A stretch of DNA of 64,000 bases, taken from positions 13,888,001 to 13,952,000 of the forward strand of contig JAPYXD010000680.1 of assembly GCA_030998225.1 (NCBI GenBank). Direction: 5' to 3'. Positions 1 through 10,280 of this stretch are shown in pieces. How positions within the stretch are numbered: position 1 is the stretch's first letter; each line of letters begins with the position of its first letter. A program made the position numbers and the translations under genes. The notes beneath the pieces are model-generated. The model saw nothing but the letters and a program-made list of their open reading frames with translations, was not told the DNA's origin and did not search any database. The DNA comes from Diplolepis rosae (lineage: Eukaryota; Arthropoda; Insecta; Hymenoptera; Diplolepididae).

Positions 1-503
1 GAGAGGGATATTTACTTGAAATCGACCATTATTGAGAATTTTAGTCGTAGATTTAAATATTGTGTCTACTAATTCATCTTCTTTTGATTGAATTATTGGT
101 TCCGAAAGTTCCTCGATATTCCAGAATTTTGTCAGTAAATTATCTAATTGATGATCCGATTGAAAGGTAGTGATTAGAGAGATGTTTTGATTTCGCGTTT
201 TTTGAATTGCACATGTATTTGCAACCGCGTAGATTTGAGGGATTTTTCCTGCCACAATCCAACCTAAATGGGTATCTTGCAAAACTGGTCGATTTTTTCC
301 GAGGCTTACTATGTTCGGTTTTATTAAATCATAATAAATATCTGAACCGAGTAATATGACAATTTGTGATGGGATGAAAAATTCATTATCAGCAAGTTGT
401 ATAGTTTGCGGAAGTTGGAGATCATTGACAAGGATACTAGCTTGTGGAAGCTTACAAGTTATTTTTGGCAAAATTGCACAAGAAATATTGAATTTTTTGT
501 ACT
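1..503 (-). pseudogene. BEL/Pao pol: end of protease and start of RT region (partial)
   Basis: Downstream of the stop near 503 the minus strand stays open in another frame to the window edge. It encodes the typical BEL/Pao second half of the DUF1758 protease region (a LLGSDIYYDLI segment, then a TxLGWIVAGK-like segment). An L..FW..E motif and a GRFQVNIPL segment follow and mark the start of the RT module. A single extra base around 500-505 explains the frame change. Family assignment is from remembered motifs. Confidence 0.75.
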
Positions 504-1477
504 TATCTAGATTCGAATGTATAGACATTAACCATTTTGTTAGAAGTAGTACTGTTTTCGCTAATACCTGAAATATTCAAAGTGAGATCATAGGGTGAAC
601 ACTGTAATTTACCAGTCAGTCTTTTTCTAATAAAGGAGTTTTGGCTTCCACTATCTAGAAGTGCTTTGACTGTGACTGGTTCCCCTTGTTTTGAAAATAA
701 CGTTACTTTGGCTGTAGCCAAGAGAATGTAAGAATTTCTAATTGAAATTGCTGAATTATTCAGCGAAGTTTGAGCTGAGTTGCTAGAAATTACAGAGCAG
801 TCATTTTGAATTAAAGAACTCGAAGGACCATTGATATCTTTTTGAGAATTAGGAGAAATGTTTCGCGAACTTATTAGTGAATTGCCTTGTGTATCTGAAA
901 GTGGTGCATTACTTTGAATTTTTTGCTTTTGATTACTTTCCACAGTCGTCCAAGCTTGCAACGCGTTGTTACAATTTTTATTTTGATGATTTTGAGAATC
1001 TGAATTCCTGTGTAACAATGTATTATGAAGCCTAGAACAAATAAAACAAAATTGTGTAGATGCACAATTTTCGTAGTTATGTCTACCTAAACAATTCTGA
1101 CACAAATTTTTTGATTTTACAAATTTCATTTTATCGTTAAGCTGAAGATTTTTAGATTGAAAACATGTATAAATTCGATGCCCTGTTTTGTTACAGTAAG
1201 TACAATTTGAATTTTGTGAAGTTTTAGAGTTTGTATTTGAAAGGGAGTGATGTGCAAGAGAGTTTTTCGTTTGCCTTAGTGCAGGATTAGGAGTCTCTAT
1301 ACTTTCCATAATTACGCATCGTTTTTCGATAAATTTTATAAAGTTTTCTAAATTTGGTAATTTGTCGTGATCGCGTTCCATTTCGAAAGCTCTCTTTGTA
1401 CTATAATCTAGTTTTTTTTGTAAAAGATGAATTACCGTAACATTAAAAAGTTGTTCGTAAGATAGATTCAAATTTTT
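503..1477 (-). pseudogene. BEL/Pao gag C-terminus, zinc knuckles and protease
   Basis: The open frame continues directly from the upstream gag frame after one in-frame TGA at 1478-1480. It holds a CCHC knuckle (CTYCNKTGHRIYTC) and a second Cys/His cluster (CQNCLGRHNYENC, CFIC, ending HNTLLH), both standard for BEL/Pao gag. A Gln/Asn/Ser-rich linker and the aspartic-protease active site ALLDSGSQNSFI follow. The coding frame ends at a TAA near 503 where the frameshift occurs. No internal start is likely; this is the middle of a polyprotein. Confidence 0.85.
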
Positions 1478-1480
1478 TAA

Positions 1481-2218
1481 TCACTGAATATTTTTTTGTG
1501 TATTCGAAACAAACTCACGTAGTAGACTCGAGGTACATTTTGACATGTTCTGCGTATCAAACATAGAAGTTAAATAAGAGTTGATTATTGAAGTTTTGTT
1601 TTCATACCGTGATTTTAAGGTGTCGATTGCCATTTGAAAATTCTCGTTTGTTACTTTTAAAGAATCTATTAATTTTAGAGATTCTCCTTTAAGATAGCTT
1701 TTAAGGTACACAAATTTTTCAATGTCAGATAGACTACTATTTTGTACAATTAGCGCGTCAAATAACTGGAAAAATGATTCGAAATCCGTAATTTTTCCGG
1801 AGAAGGGTTCTATCCTAATGTCGGGGAGATTGACAGAAACGGACTTTAAGTTACAGTTATGCTGAGTAGAATCGGTTTGCGCGGAAAGTTGAGGATATGT
1901 TACATTTTGGGGCGCGTTGTTGCTTAAAGACAATTTTTTAATATTCGCTTGAAATTTACTTAAAAGATTAAAATACTGATCTTCAATTATGGCTCGATCT
2001 TCAGTGTCAACGATTCCCAGAACTTCATCGGTTTCGAAATTCTCTATAGCTCCTTGACAAGTTTCGTATTCTTTAAACAGAGTCTGGAGTCTTTCGGCTC
2101 TGTTTTGAAATTCGAATAGATTGTCCGCTTCTTGGTTTTGCGATAACCAATTTTGTAGCCTGGTTATCGCCGTCTTGATTGACTTCCTTGTTTTCTTGAG
2201 TTTTTGGAACTCTTCCAT
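1481..2218 (-). pseudogene. BEL/Pao gag N-terminus (DUF1759-like)
   Basis: I place the start at the ATG at 2216-2218, opening MEEFQKLKKTRKSIK, rather than at upstream non-ATG codons. The Lys-rich start, the coiled RLQNWL...AERLQTLFKEYE segment and a later LPDIRIEPFSGKITDFESFFQLFDALI segment match BEL/Pao gag. The frame is interrupted by TGA at 1478-1480 inside the LREFVSNTQ segment and resumes in phase, so the gag gene is split by a point mutation. Confidence 0.85.
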
Positions 2219-2398
2219 TTTTGTGAGAGTGGATTGAAGTAGAAGACAAGGAACCAAGCACCAAGGGAATACTCGGTAGACTTACTTGGAGCAGTTAGAA
2301 GTTTTTCATAAATAGCTCACTAGAACTGTTGTTTCCAAACCTTTGTGATGAATTTATCAATTGTTGTTTAATCCATGTGAGTGCTGGTAGTAGAAGAA

Positions 2399-2420
2399 TC
2401 CGACTCGATGTTGACCAAAA
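2399..2420 (-). other. candidate primer-binding site and LTR boundary of the BEL/Pao element
   Basis: On the minus strand, TGGTCAACATCGAGTCG follows a CAACA end, as expected for the 3' end of a 5' LTR and a PBS beginning TGG. The complementary plus strand ends in CCA like a tRNA 3' end. I did not identify the tRNA. This rests on layout only. Confidence 0.4.
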
Positions 2421-2997
2421 TGTTGTAAATCCAAGGAAGACAGCAATAAGAAGTAATTTCTCCGTTTACAAATATTTATTTCTCACTCCAAGTTTACACT
2501 TTGTTTACACAATTCACATTTGATTATGAAAGTTTATCTACATTATTAGTTTCACAACTTCTAACATTCTCTACGGTGCGACGAGACGTCCTGCAATCGC
2601 CCGAGATACAAGAAAGCAAAAAAGAAATAAAAAATTGAGTGAAACTTAAAATAATTTTTAAGTTTATACTAGAAGTGACCTGCTCGGTCTTGCAAGGTTA
2701 CTTAAGAACTGACACGTTGACCAGCTTTGCGCCTGGAAGTTCTCAGGTCAATCATACTCTTTCATGAAGCTTGGACGAATTGGGAAGTAAAGATGCCTAT
2801 TGTACTGTGTAAAATATTACCTTGGGCTTTCCCCAGGTACTTGAGTAATTTTTATTTTAACTATTACTAAAGCTTTTTCGGATCTTTTGAATTCAAGTTC
2901 CATAATTTCCAAAAGAGCATCAATGATTTCTCAAGACAAGGACCTCAAGTAACGGCTCTTTATAACTTTAAAACCAATTATAAATTTTAACAATATA

Positions 2998-3131
2998 GCT
3001 TCCAGAAAACTGGGGAAAACCCGAAGGCTTCCCTTTACTTCAAATAGAAATTCCAACAATGGTAAAAAGTACTTATTTACGAAGTTTGAAAGAAATCTAA
3101 AGAAAAGTGATTTTCAAGAGAACGTCCTTAA
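2998..3131. mobile_element. fragment of a TTAA-flanked element
   Basis: 3061-3131 is the inverted copy of 19750-19822. It ends in the same terminal sequence, CAAGAGAACGTCCTTAA, with TTAA at 3128-3131. No matching second end was found, so it is a truncated copy of the family described at 19750-21156. Confidence 0.6.
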
Positions 3132-3250
3132 GATTCATTTTATGAAAATTCAAGTGTTTCATAATATCGTCAAATTTTACGTTACCTTTGTAATTGAATG
3201 GATAGTGTATAACTTTTATGGAAATTATATATAAATCAAACCTAGGTAAA
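3132..3250 (-). pseudogene. possible secreted serine-protease-like exon fragment, cut by a transposon
   Basis: On the minus strand a TACCTAG acceptor-like site near 3241 opens a frame reading FDLYIISIKVIHYPFNYK and then KFDDIM before it runs into the TTAA-element at 3131. The VIHYPFNY...FDDI order is reminiscent of the trypsin segment before and around the catalytic Asp. It lies 3' of the signal-peptide exon at 3994-4048 but does not join it directly in phase. Weak evidence; it may be chance. Confidence 0.2.
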
Positions 3251-3993
3251 ATATGAAGCTGTATAAACCGAAAGTTGTACATGGACAAAAATGTATGTTT
3301 GTCACAACCAAACAAAAATTTGGAATTAGGTCAACTATTCAAATCAGTCGCCTCAATCGTATAATCATTCCTAGTAAATATTTAGTTTTGTAGAGAAACT
3401 ACTCAGTTTATTACTTTAACAAATTGAATAGTTACTACAAATGATTGCATGGTAGAAAAAACTAATGTAAGTGTTTGGTCCTAATCTGACTATCCTTATG
3501 GTCGTTAAAACCATAATTTTTGTTTTGTGTAACAATTCAATTCACTGTTAAGAATTGCTGACAAAATTGTCCAAAATACGTAACTAATGTTTCATATACA
3601 GTCACAATATCATGAAATTGAGGTAACTTTGAAAAAATTTAGTTAAATTTGAGTAAATTTCAATTTCCTGTTAAAAATGACTGATTATTCTGAAAGTTTT
3701 CCTATTGTATCGTAATTTTGAGATGAATTTCTGAAAATTCAGTGCATTTTCACCATATAAAAGGAAATTTGGGTCCATCGTTAGCCAATTGAAGATATGT
3801 TTTCATTAAAGTATTGTAAAGTTTATATAAATTTTCGTTAAATTTGTAACTTGAAAATTTCGTGAATTTTAGAACATTTCCTGCAGTGTTGAAAAATATT
3901 ACTATGGTCAACTTTATTTAAATAATAGGAAATTATATACGAAAATTTAGATTTCTTTGAGATAATATTTTTATTCAAAATTAAAATACTCAC

Positions 3994-4048
3994 TCCCAAC
4001 TGCCGTAGTAACAAAGACAGGAATCAACACAATAATTTCGTTAAACAT
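3994..4048 (-). CDS. first exon of a secreted protein (signal peptide)
   Basis: ATG at 4046-4048 opens a hydrophobic signal peptide of 18 codons (MFNEIIVLIPVFVTTAVG) plus one base. A strong donor GTGAGTAT follows at 3993, giving a phase 1 intron. A TATA box lies about 55 bases upstream. Exon length (55 nt), phase and promoter layout equal those of the exon at 58886-58940, so I infer a relative of that secreted trypsin-like homologue. The remaining exons were not found with confidence; a TTAA fragment and the BEL/Pao element may have disrupted the 3' part. Confidence 0.5.
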
Positions 4049-4103
4049 TTTGGCTGGTTTGAAAAATTCTAAACGAATATTTTTTACAGATGTAAACTTG
4101 CAG

Positions 4104-4113
4104 CTTATATAAA
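4104..4113 (-). promoter_or_regulatory. TATA box of the signal-peptide exon at 4.0 kb
   Basis: The minus strand reads TTTATATAAG about 55 bases before the ATG, followed by CTGCAAGTTTACATC, a plausible start region. The 58.9 kb gene has TATAAGC and CAAATTTTCAT in the same layout. Confidence 0.5.
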
Positions 4114-4119
4114 GCGCAT

Positions 4120-4790
4120 TTAACCTACGTAAATTTTAAATCACTGAGTAATTAAATGAATTTCAGTTGATACGTGTATGTTTAGAAGTATACAAAAAGT
4201 CACGTAGGCTTCTATGATTCTGCATATTTTTGATAAAATGCCTCTGTGTATTCAAGGTTTTCCTAATAATAAATGTACACATAAGATTTTCCTTTCCAGA
4301 TGCATATGTCATGATACTAAAAATGGTCTAAAAAAAATTTTGTATTTTTTCGCCAGACAGTTATGTTTTTTGAATATTTTTTAAAAATCTGATTGAAAGA
4401 AAATACACGCTAAAAAATTGTTGAAAACAATTTTCAAATTTAGTATCAACAAATGCTTTGACCTTGCAACATGCGAAATTCATTTTAAAAATAGTAAAAA
4501 GTAAGGTGAAAGAAATGTTTGTACACACACTTCCACTAAGGAGTTCAAAAAATATCAAATACTTACGAATCAGAATAAAAGATCTCTGAAAAAAATTTCC
4601 AACTGATATCTAGGCAAAAGGATAAGATGTAACAATTTTGAGACGCAGGAAAATTAATAAATTAAAAAAGACTTTCTTCAATTTGAAAAAATAATTTTTT
4701 CTGAATTAAATAATTTTTTTTTTAATTAAACAAAGTATTTTTGAACCAAATGAAAATTTGTTCAGATCAAATAAATTTCTGCCTTACATC
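4120..4790. other. AT-rich sequence, no feature recognised
   Basis: Only short open frames with no recognisable motif or coding pattern. Confidence 0.5.
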
Positions 4791-4796
4791 AAACAA

Positions 4797-5340
4797 CCCA
4801 GGTGCGAATTTCGGTCGGCTGCCAGAGTTGGACCATCGGGCCACGGTTGGCCCTACTCTGGCGCCCAAGATTTGGTGACCATAGTTGGGCCAACTGTGGT
4901 AGTTTCGGTTTTACCAACTTTGGCATCCAACACCGACAACCAAAGATGTGCCCGACCGTCGGCTCAACTATGGCCCAGACTCGAACTGACTGTCTGGCCA
5001 ACCTTGGCGAATTACCTTAGATGACCGTGATAGTTTGGTCGGCCCACCTCTAAACCAATCGTCGGCATATTATTAACTAGATTATACCCGTGCGGAAATT
5101 GCCTTACTTAAAAAACAACTTTTTATTAGATAATGTTTTTGATAAAAAAGTTTTTTACAAGTTTCATAGAAAAATACTGTGTTTTATAGAAATTTGATTC
5201 AGTCATTGAAAGTGTAAAAATTTTAAACCCACGCGGAAAAAACAGTATAGCTGTTCGACCTATATCGGTATATAGTGTCTCGACCCATGCGGTATAGGTG
5301 AGACAACTATACTGGTTTGCCGCGCGACCTATACATTGTT
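4797..5340. repeat. GC-richer repeat remnants (CCCAGGTG-type)
   Basis: 4797 begins CCCAGGTGCGAATTTCGG, close to the CCCAGGTGGAAATTT terminus of the array at 23.6-24.65 kb. The interior is a degenerate run of TTGGCC/GGCCAAC words that gives overlapping chance open frames on both strands. A second patch at 5085-5340 has repeated CGCGGAAA and GACCTATA words. No coding evidence. Confidence 0.5.
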
Positions 5341-5459
5341 TGTTTCGATTAAAATACCTGAAACAAAAAGATTGCTCATTAACAGGGTACAGACCAATCT
5401 TATACGGCCTTTGCAGCAGTAGCTTATGAGCTAGATTTTTTTCGGAATCTATTTACTTT

Positions 5460-5953
5460 TCATATCAAGAAAAATAAATATTGACATTGACTGTCATAAC
5501 AGTTGGTTGGAACTTAAAGTGGCTCTCTCATAGCCTTGAAAATTTTCAAATCAAAAGGAGAAAGAAACGTAATTTTTGAAATTTTTAACAAAGTGTACGA
5601 GCTATTGAACGTAATGTATTAGAAAATTAAAAAGAAGCTCAAAACAAATGCCAAATAATGTATTTTAGGGTAATGAAAACCATAAATGGTTTTCAATTAT
5701 CTATTTGAAAATGGAACGTTTCTTGAATCGAAAATAAATTACATTTTTGCTTTAATTTCAACACACTTATGAATTACTACGCTTTTAAATGCAAGTCATC
5801 CCTAAAACTTGACAAATAATTAATTTGAATTATATTTTTATATTCAAGATTGGAATCATTCATATGTATAAATTATTTACGAAACATAGTTATAGATGGT
5901 GCATCTTATCTATTTATTCATATCATTATTACAGCTGAGAACTTTAAAACTAA
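5460..5953. repeat. TIL-gene 3' flanking duplication, copy 1
   Basis: This segment and its continuation at 6646-6770 align by eye with 13300-13900 and, for the second half, with 14500-14815. Shared words include AACAGTTGGTTGGAAC/AACAATTGGTTAAAA, ATGATGCA-CTTATCTATTTATT and TTACAGCTGAGAACTTTA. The copy is split by the insertion at 5955-6633. Confidence 0.6.
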
Positions 5954-6645
5954 CATCAGAAAGGCAAAAGTTTCGGCCACAAATGGGGGCCCTCTTCAGT
6001 GCCAACAATTTTAATTTGCATTAAAAATAATAATTATAAACTAAACAAGCAAAACTCATGCAACTTAATATTTATTTTTTTTTTGTTTTATTCTTATAAT
6101 AAATTTATTAATAAAATTAGAACATGCGAATAGACCCTCCAGCATCGCCCTCACACAGAAGTCCTCTCGTGTCCGATTCGTGGAAGATGTGAATCGCTGA
6201 ACGCGCCACCTCAAAGGCACACAACCACAATTAATTCCATAAAAAACACAGGTCAAAAATCCATTCCACGAATCGGACACGAGAGGACTTCTGTGTGAGG
6301 ACGATGCTGGAGGGTCTATTCGCATGTTCTAATTTTATTAATAAATTTATTATAAGAATAAAACAAAACAAAAAAAACAAAAACAAAATAAATATTAAGT
6401 TGCATGAGTTTTGCTTGTTTAGTTTATAATTATTATTTTTAATGCAAATTAAAATTGTTGGCACTGAAGAGGGCCCCCATTTGTGGCCGAAACGTTTGCC
6501 TTTCTGATGTTTATGTTTTTTACGACATAAACAAATTGGAACTAAACTGACCCCATGCCAAATTAAATATCACAGATATATCACTGTGGGTCAATATAAC
6601 AAAGGACATGTGCAGGAACATGTCAAGATACAATTTAAAACTAAC
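5943..6645. mobile_element. foldback retroelement-like insertion with 12-bp target duplication
   Basis: Two arms (5954-6186 and 6264-6510) are near-perfect inverted copies. Their outer ends carry the GGCACTGAAGAGGGCC / GGCCGAAACGTTTGCC hairpin, and a tail follows to 6633. TTTAAAACTAAC occurs at 5943-5954 and again at 6634-6645. The paralogous sequence at 13826-13860 is continuous there, so the 12-mer is a target-site duplication. A related piece lies at 46575-46890. The TSD length favours target-primed retrotransposition over a cut-and-paste mechanism. Confidence 0.65.
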
Positions 6646-6954
6646 GTTTGCCCACCACCAATTTAAAGTAATATATTTTTATATCTTCAGAGTTTCCATT
6701 CGATCTTCAATTCCAATGTCATTTATTTTGATATAGAGTGAATCTACAATATAAAAAAATGACAAAAGTATTTATTTTTTAATCAATTGAGCGGTGACAA
6801 TGCAAAACGATGTATGGGCAGTTTAAGAAAAATGTTCGTTAGAAAATCATTAGAAAGGCGAATACATATGGTATTGAGAGTATTTGTTTAAAATCAATTT
6901 TTTATTGTAGTAATAAAAAATTCGTTTTTCATAATAAAATAAAGAGAAATATGT

Positions 6955-7160
6955 ACTGGCACGGAACCCGTACTTTATCGGTATGGCCAAGTTGGTTTGG
7001 CAATGTATGCAGAGTGGTGCATTTACTATTTTGGGATACAACACTGCCATACTATAATCGTATGATTTTATCCAAAAATGGTAAATCTTTTATACCAATA
7101 TCACATAAAAAGTCGCGTACGAAAATTGTAATGGCACCTCATACAAAATTTTCATAATTA
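6955..7160. repeat. GC-richer repeat-like patch
   Basis: It contains GGTATGGCCAAGTTGGTTTGGC and TGCCATAC words resembling other GC-richer repeats here. The open frames across it have no recognisable domain. Confidence 0.25.
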
Positions 7161-7204
7161 AAAATTATTAACCCATAATTATTCTATTCTGATTACCTCA
7201 TGAT

Positions 7205-8905
7205 TTATCTTTTATGAACTAATGTGAGTGGAAGAGTTGGACATTTATCGGGCGTCACACATTCACGATTTCCAACGTTGCTACGTAACTTTCCTGCCTC
7301 ACAAGCCGAAAACTTTTCCAGAGAACAGTCAGGTATGCAATCCTGTTGAATTATAACATTGCTTGTAAAATTGGGAACTTCAATTTTTCGCTTTTGATCT
7401 TCAATAAATCGCTGAACTAAAACATTGATAAAGTAAAAATGTATATAACTTACACCACAAGATTTTGTCAAATCATGATAACTGTTTTTGTAATCCAAGC
7501 AAGTTTTCGCACATCCTGTGGGACAATTGTGATTCTTACAACTTACTGAATTTCCTTCTATAACAGCAATATATAAAATAAATATTGTTAGATTATAATA
7601 TCTAAGCACTTCAATGTTTCATGATTCTGATTATGTGGACACGTACAAAAGTATTTGTTACGTTACTATATTTCAGCTTAAGGTGGTTATATCGCGACTC
7701 AGTGAGTCATATAAGAGCGTAAAAAATATTCTTGATTTACATCAAATCTTTTGTGTTGTAAAATCCTAAAATTAATTAAGATTGACATTTGTGACCGTTC
7801 CGCCATGTAAATGAGAATAATAAATAAATTAATAAAAGGATATCTCATCAGTTTGCGTATTCACGGCCATATGACTTTCGAAAGAAGCAATGTGGCAACG
7901 TCGCACTCTCTTCATTCCTCTAGTCTGCCATGTTCAAGTGCACACGCATAGAAATCTAACGTACTTAACGGTAGTTGTTGTTGTTTGATTAGTATGTAAA
8001 AATGTCTGATGAGGTGAGACACAAAGGTAGATTCATAAAGAAAAAAGAATTAACAAGGAGACAAAATGTGCGGAAAGCAAATATTGAGCGAAGTGAGCAA
8101 AACCGTAACAAGATTGTTGACAAAAATGGCGCTGAAGCGAGTGCGAGAGCCACGGCACATCCTACTGGAAACCGCATAGTAAACTAGAAACTAAAATATC
8201 GCATTATAAATGAATTATTAATATAAAAAGAAGCAATCACTTTAGTGTAATATATCATCTCTTGAGTTATGAAAATAAAATTAAATTTATAGCAAATTTC
8301 AGTATTTCTTGATTTCTCGAACATTAGATAACTTATTTCAAATTCTCTTGTGTATACGACATATACCTACTCCTAACTGACTACGTTTACGTGTAGGCTC
8401 GAGCATGCGTTGCGACGTTGCCACGTGCTCACTGCTGTCTTCTTCGATTATGGCTGCCAATAAAATTCGACAGAGTTATAATCTTTGGAAAAACAATACA
8501 AACTTATTATACGGTAAAAAATTCTTTCAAAAAGCAGAGGAATTTTTCAAGGTTTGCGGCAAATTTTTACAGTTTTTTGAATACGTAGCATGGATTTTGT
8601 AAGTATAATGCTCATTTGAAACTTGGGTTCACTTGTCATTGCCATTGATGGTATCGTAATTCATGACCAAACGGTGAAACTTCAATTAATTATTTCTCTA
8701 TAACTAGACGGTCAAGCAACCTAAAATTTTGCAGGTGTATTCTATAATAATTAAAGAAGCCATAATAAAACTTTCAGCTTCTTAGCATGGATTTCGTTTC
8801 ATGATAAAACCATCTTAAGGCAGTTAGATCTGTATATTTACCACCTTTTACTGCAACAAAGGCGAGCATCAATAAACCAAAAAAAATTAAAATCACTTTC
8901 TTCAT
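7205..8905 (-). CDS. secreted 10-cysteine TIL-like protein, three exons (copy A)
   Basis: Exon 1 8905-8842 (ATG at 8903-8905; 21 codons + 1 base; hydrophobic signal peptide MKKVILIFFGLLMLAFVAVKG), donor G|GTAAAT. Exon 2 7557-7454 after acceptor TTATAG, donor GTAAGT. Exon 3 7342-7205 after acceptor TTCAACAG, stop TAA at 7205-7207. Phases 1 and 0 join all three in frame, giving about 101 residues. The mature part has ten cysteines: five in exon 2 (C, C, GC, TC, SC) and five in exon 3 (CIPDC, then AC, ECV, CP). This is the spacing of a trypsin-inhibitor-like cysteine-rich domain, with extra residues between the seventh and eighth Cys. TIL proteins are usually secreted protease inhibitors; target unknown. 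Intron 2 stays open in frame and hides the exon boundary. The paralogue at 15875-16242 keeps exon 2 length and both splice phases. Confidence 0.65.
7679..7720. repeat. TTAA-terminus-like sequence
   Basis: TTAAGGTGGTTATATCGCGA resembles the ends of the TTAA-flanked families here, but no partner end was seen. Confidence 0.25.
8002..8187 (+). CDS. small basic protein or N-terminal fragment, unrecognised
   Basis: An ATG after TGTAAAA opens 61 residues, very rich in Lys/Arg/Glu (MSDEVRHKGRFIKKKELTRR, ending PTGNRIVN). The GRFIKKKEL start and final G-x-RIV recall the N-terminus of insect transposase-like proteins that continue after GRRIVD, but the frame stops there. It lies in intron 1 of the TIL-like gene on the opposite strand. 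It could be a transposon-captured first exon or a degenerate copy. Confidence 0.3.
   Translation: MSDEVRHKGRFIKKKELTRRQNVRKANIERSEQNRNKIVDKNGAEASARATAHPTGNRIVN
8450..8598 (+). CDS. exon-like segment, unrecognised, with strong splice donor
   Basis: An ATG after a GC-richer, CACGTG-containing stretch opens MAANKIRQSYNLWKNN and continues as an aromatic and basic, possibly amphipathic segment. It stays open to GTAAGTATAA at 8599, a near-ideal donor (phase 2). No matching downstream exon was found on the plus strand before 9.5 kb. I cannot assign a family. It sits in the intron of the opposite-strand TIL-like gene and may be a duplicated first exon. Confidence 0.3.
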
Positions 8906-9060
8906 ATTGGAAAAATTTTCAAGTGCTTTGTTAGACAAAATGTAACCCGGATTTATGTCGTAAAAACTGTAGTTAAATTTTAATTGAGGATTACTATCAT
9001 AGTGTTCTATTATTATTTCCAAACACTCTACTTTTAAGACAATTTACGTATTACGTAATG
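8842..9060 (-). promoter_or_regulatory. conserved promoter/exon 1 block of the TIL-like gene, copy A
   Basis: About 150 bases upstream of the ATG at 8905 match the sequence upstream of the exon at 23216, including TTTTACGACATAAA and GAAAATTTTTCCAATATG. CATAAA is the best TATA-like word. Conservation outside the coding exon suggests the promoter was duplicated with the gene. Confidence 0.5.
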
Positions 9061-9061
9061 T

Positions 9062-9530
9062 TGGGATTTTCGACAGAGAAGTGATAATTAACTAATTTAC
9101 AAACAGATATTCATTTTTGTTACGCGTTGTCTTTAACTAAAGATTTGATGGATTTCTTTTCTTTATGTAGCTAAAAACTACACTCTCATGAATAAACAAA
9201 TAAAACCGCCTGCAAGTACGAGTACAAGCAGATAACAGGTAAACAATTTTTTATGATAAAGTCCCAAAATAAATCTAGAAAACAAGAAAAATTTGTGAAA
9301 CATTCAAACTAACGAACAATTTTGGGAAGAATTTACAATAGTTTAAACAATTTTTCGAAATTAGGCAATAACGTAATATTATTAAAGAGAATCAACTGAA
9401 AATTCCTTAATCTTAATTGTAATTACACTGTGGGGAAAATATGTACTATATTTAGTATACATGTAATTGAAGCAAGAATGCACAACATGAAATTAAATTC
9501 AGTTTACCGGTGTACAGTAAATTTAGTATA
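9062..9530. other. AT-rich intergenic sequence with TAGTATA words
   Basis: From 9430 and again at 10030-10110 there are repeated GTATACATG / TTTAGTATATGCGTATA words on both sides of the MITE pair, perhaps an older repeat into which they inserted. No coding evidence. Confidence 0.35.
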
Positions 9531-9532
9531 TG

Positions 9533-9804
9533 CTCTCTAAACATGAATCAGTAAAAATCTAATGATTATCAGTAAAATTTGACTGATTCAAATAGCTAAA
9601 AAGAGGTTACTGTAAATCAGTCAAATTCCACTGATTGCTTCAGTGAAAATTAACTAATTTAACAGTGAAAATATTTTCCCTCTGATTCAATCAGTGGTAA
9701 TCAATTGATTAAAGAGTGAAATATATTTTTTCACTAGTGAATCAGTGAAAAGGCAAATCACTGATTCAATCTGTGAAAATTTGACTGATTCAGATTTAGA
9801 GAGT
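9533..9804. mobile_element. CAGTGAAA-family MITE, copy 1
   Basis: Termini CTCTCTAAAC...AGATTTAGAGAG are inverted. The interior is built from repeated TGAATCAGT/CAGTGAAA words with AAAAGAGGTTACTGT in the middle. No coding capacity. Confidence 0.7.
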
Positions 9805-9809
9805 GCGTA

Positions 9810-10028
9810 CTCTCTAAATTTGAATCAGTCAAAATCTACTGATTATCAGTGAAATTTGACTGATTCAAATAGCTAAAAAGAGGTTACTGTGAATCAGTCA
9901 AATTTCACTAATTACTTCAGTGAAAATTAACTGATTTGACACTGAAAAACATTTTTTTCACTAATGAATCTGTGAAAATTAACTGATTTAACAGTGAAAA
10001 ATATTTGACTGATTGAGATTTAGAGAGT
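9810..10028. mobile_element. CAGTGAAA-family MITE, copy 2, adjacent to copy 1
   Basis: Same orientation as copy 1 and separated from it by five bases, so the two form a tandem pair. Termini CTCTCTAAATTTGAATCAG and ATTTAGAGAG. Confidence 0.7.
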
Positions 10029-10159
10029 ATACTGAATTTATTATACGCGTATATCAAATTTAGTATATGCGTATACTGAATTCAGTATGCATGTATATAA
10101 AATTTAGTAATCTACGTGAACTAATGCTAGAGAACCGGTAAAAATATTTTCATCCTTTC

Positions 10160-10280
10160 GAAAAAAATTTATCTAAAAAATTTTGACTCAAAGTATAAGG
10201 AAAACAATCAATATGAATTAAAATTTGTATTTAATTGTTTTCCTTATGGATTTGACGTCAAATTTTTTTTCTTTATTAAT
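10160..10280. repeat. short inverted repeat
   Basis: ATAAGGAAAACAAT and ATTGTTTTCCTTAT form the arms around an AT-rich loop, with TTTGAC words outside. Possibly a small MITE. Confidence 0.35.

Larger units (their letters stand above)
1..2850 (-). mobile_element. BEL/Pao LTR retrotransposon, 5' half, decayed
   Basis: Minus-strand element running off the left edge. Reading from right to left it has a probable LTR (about 2420 to 2850, right border uncertain), a candidate primer-binding site next to it, gag, two zinc-knuckle motifs, an aspartic protease and the first residues of the reverse-transcriptase region. The order gag, CCHC, DSG protease, RT is the BEL/Pao order. An in-frame stop and a frameshift break the polyprotein, so this copy is dead. 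The rest of pol lies outside the window. Confidence 0.85.

Noticed and set aside
4758..5024. Overlapping open frames of 70-88 codons on both strands
   Set aside because: Low-complexity TTGGCC-type repeat composition; related to MITE termini.
7205..7609. Single-exon 134-codon reading of the TIL-like protein
   Set aside because: It has no ATG start and reads through an intron with GTAAGT donor and TTCAACAG acceptor; the paralogue supports the spliced form.
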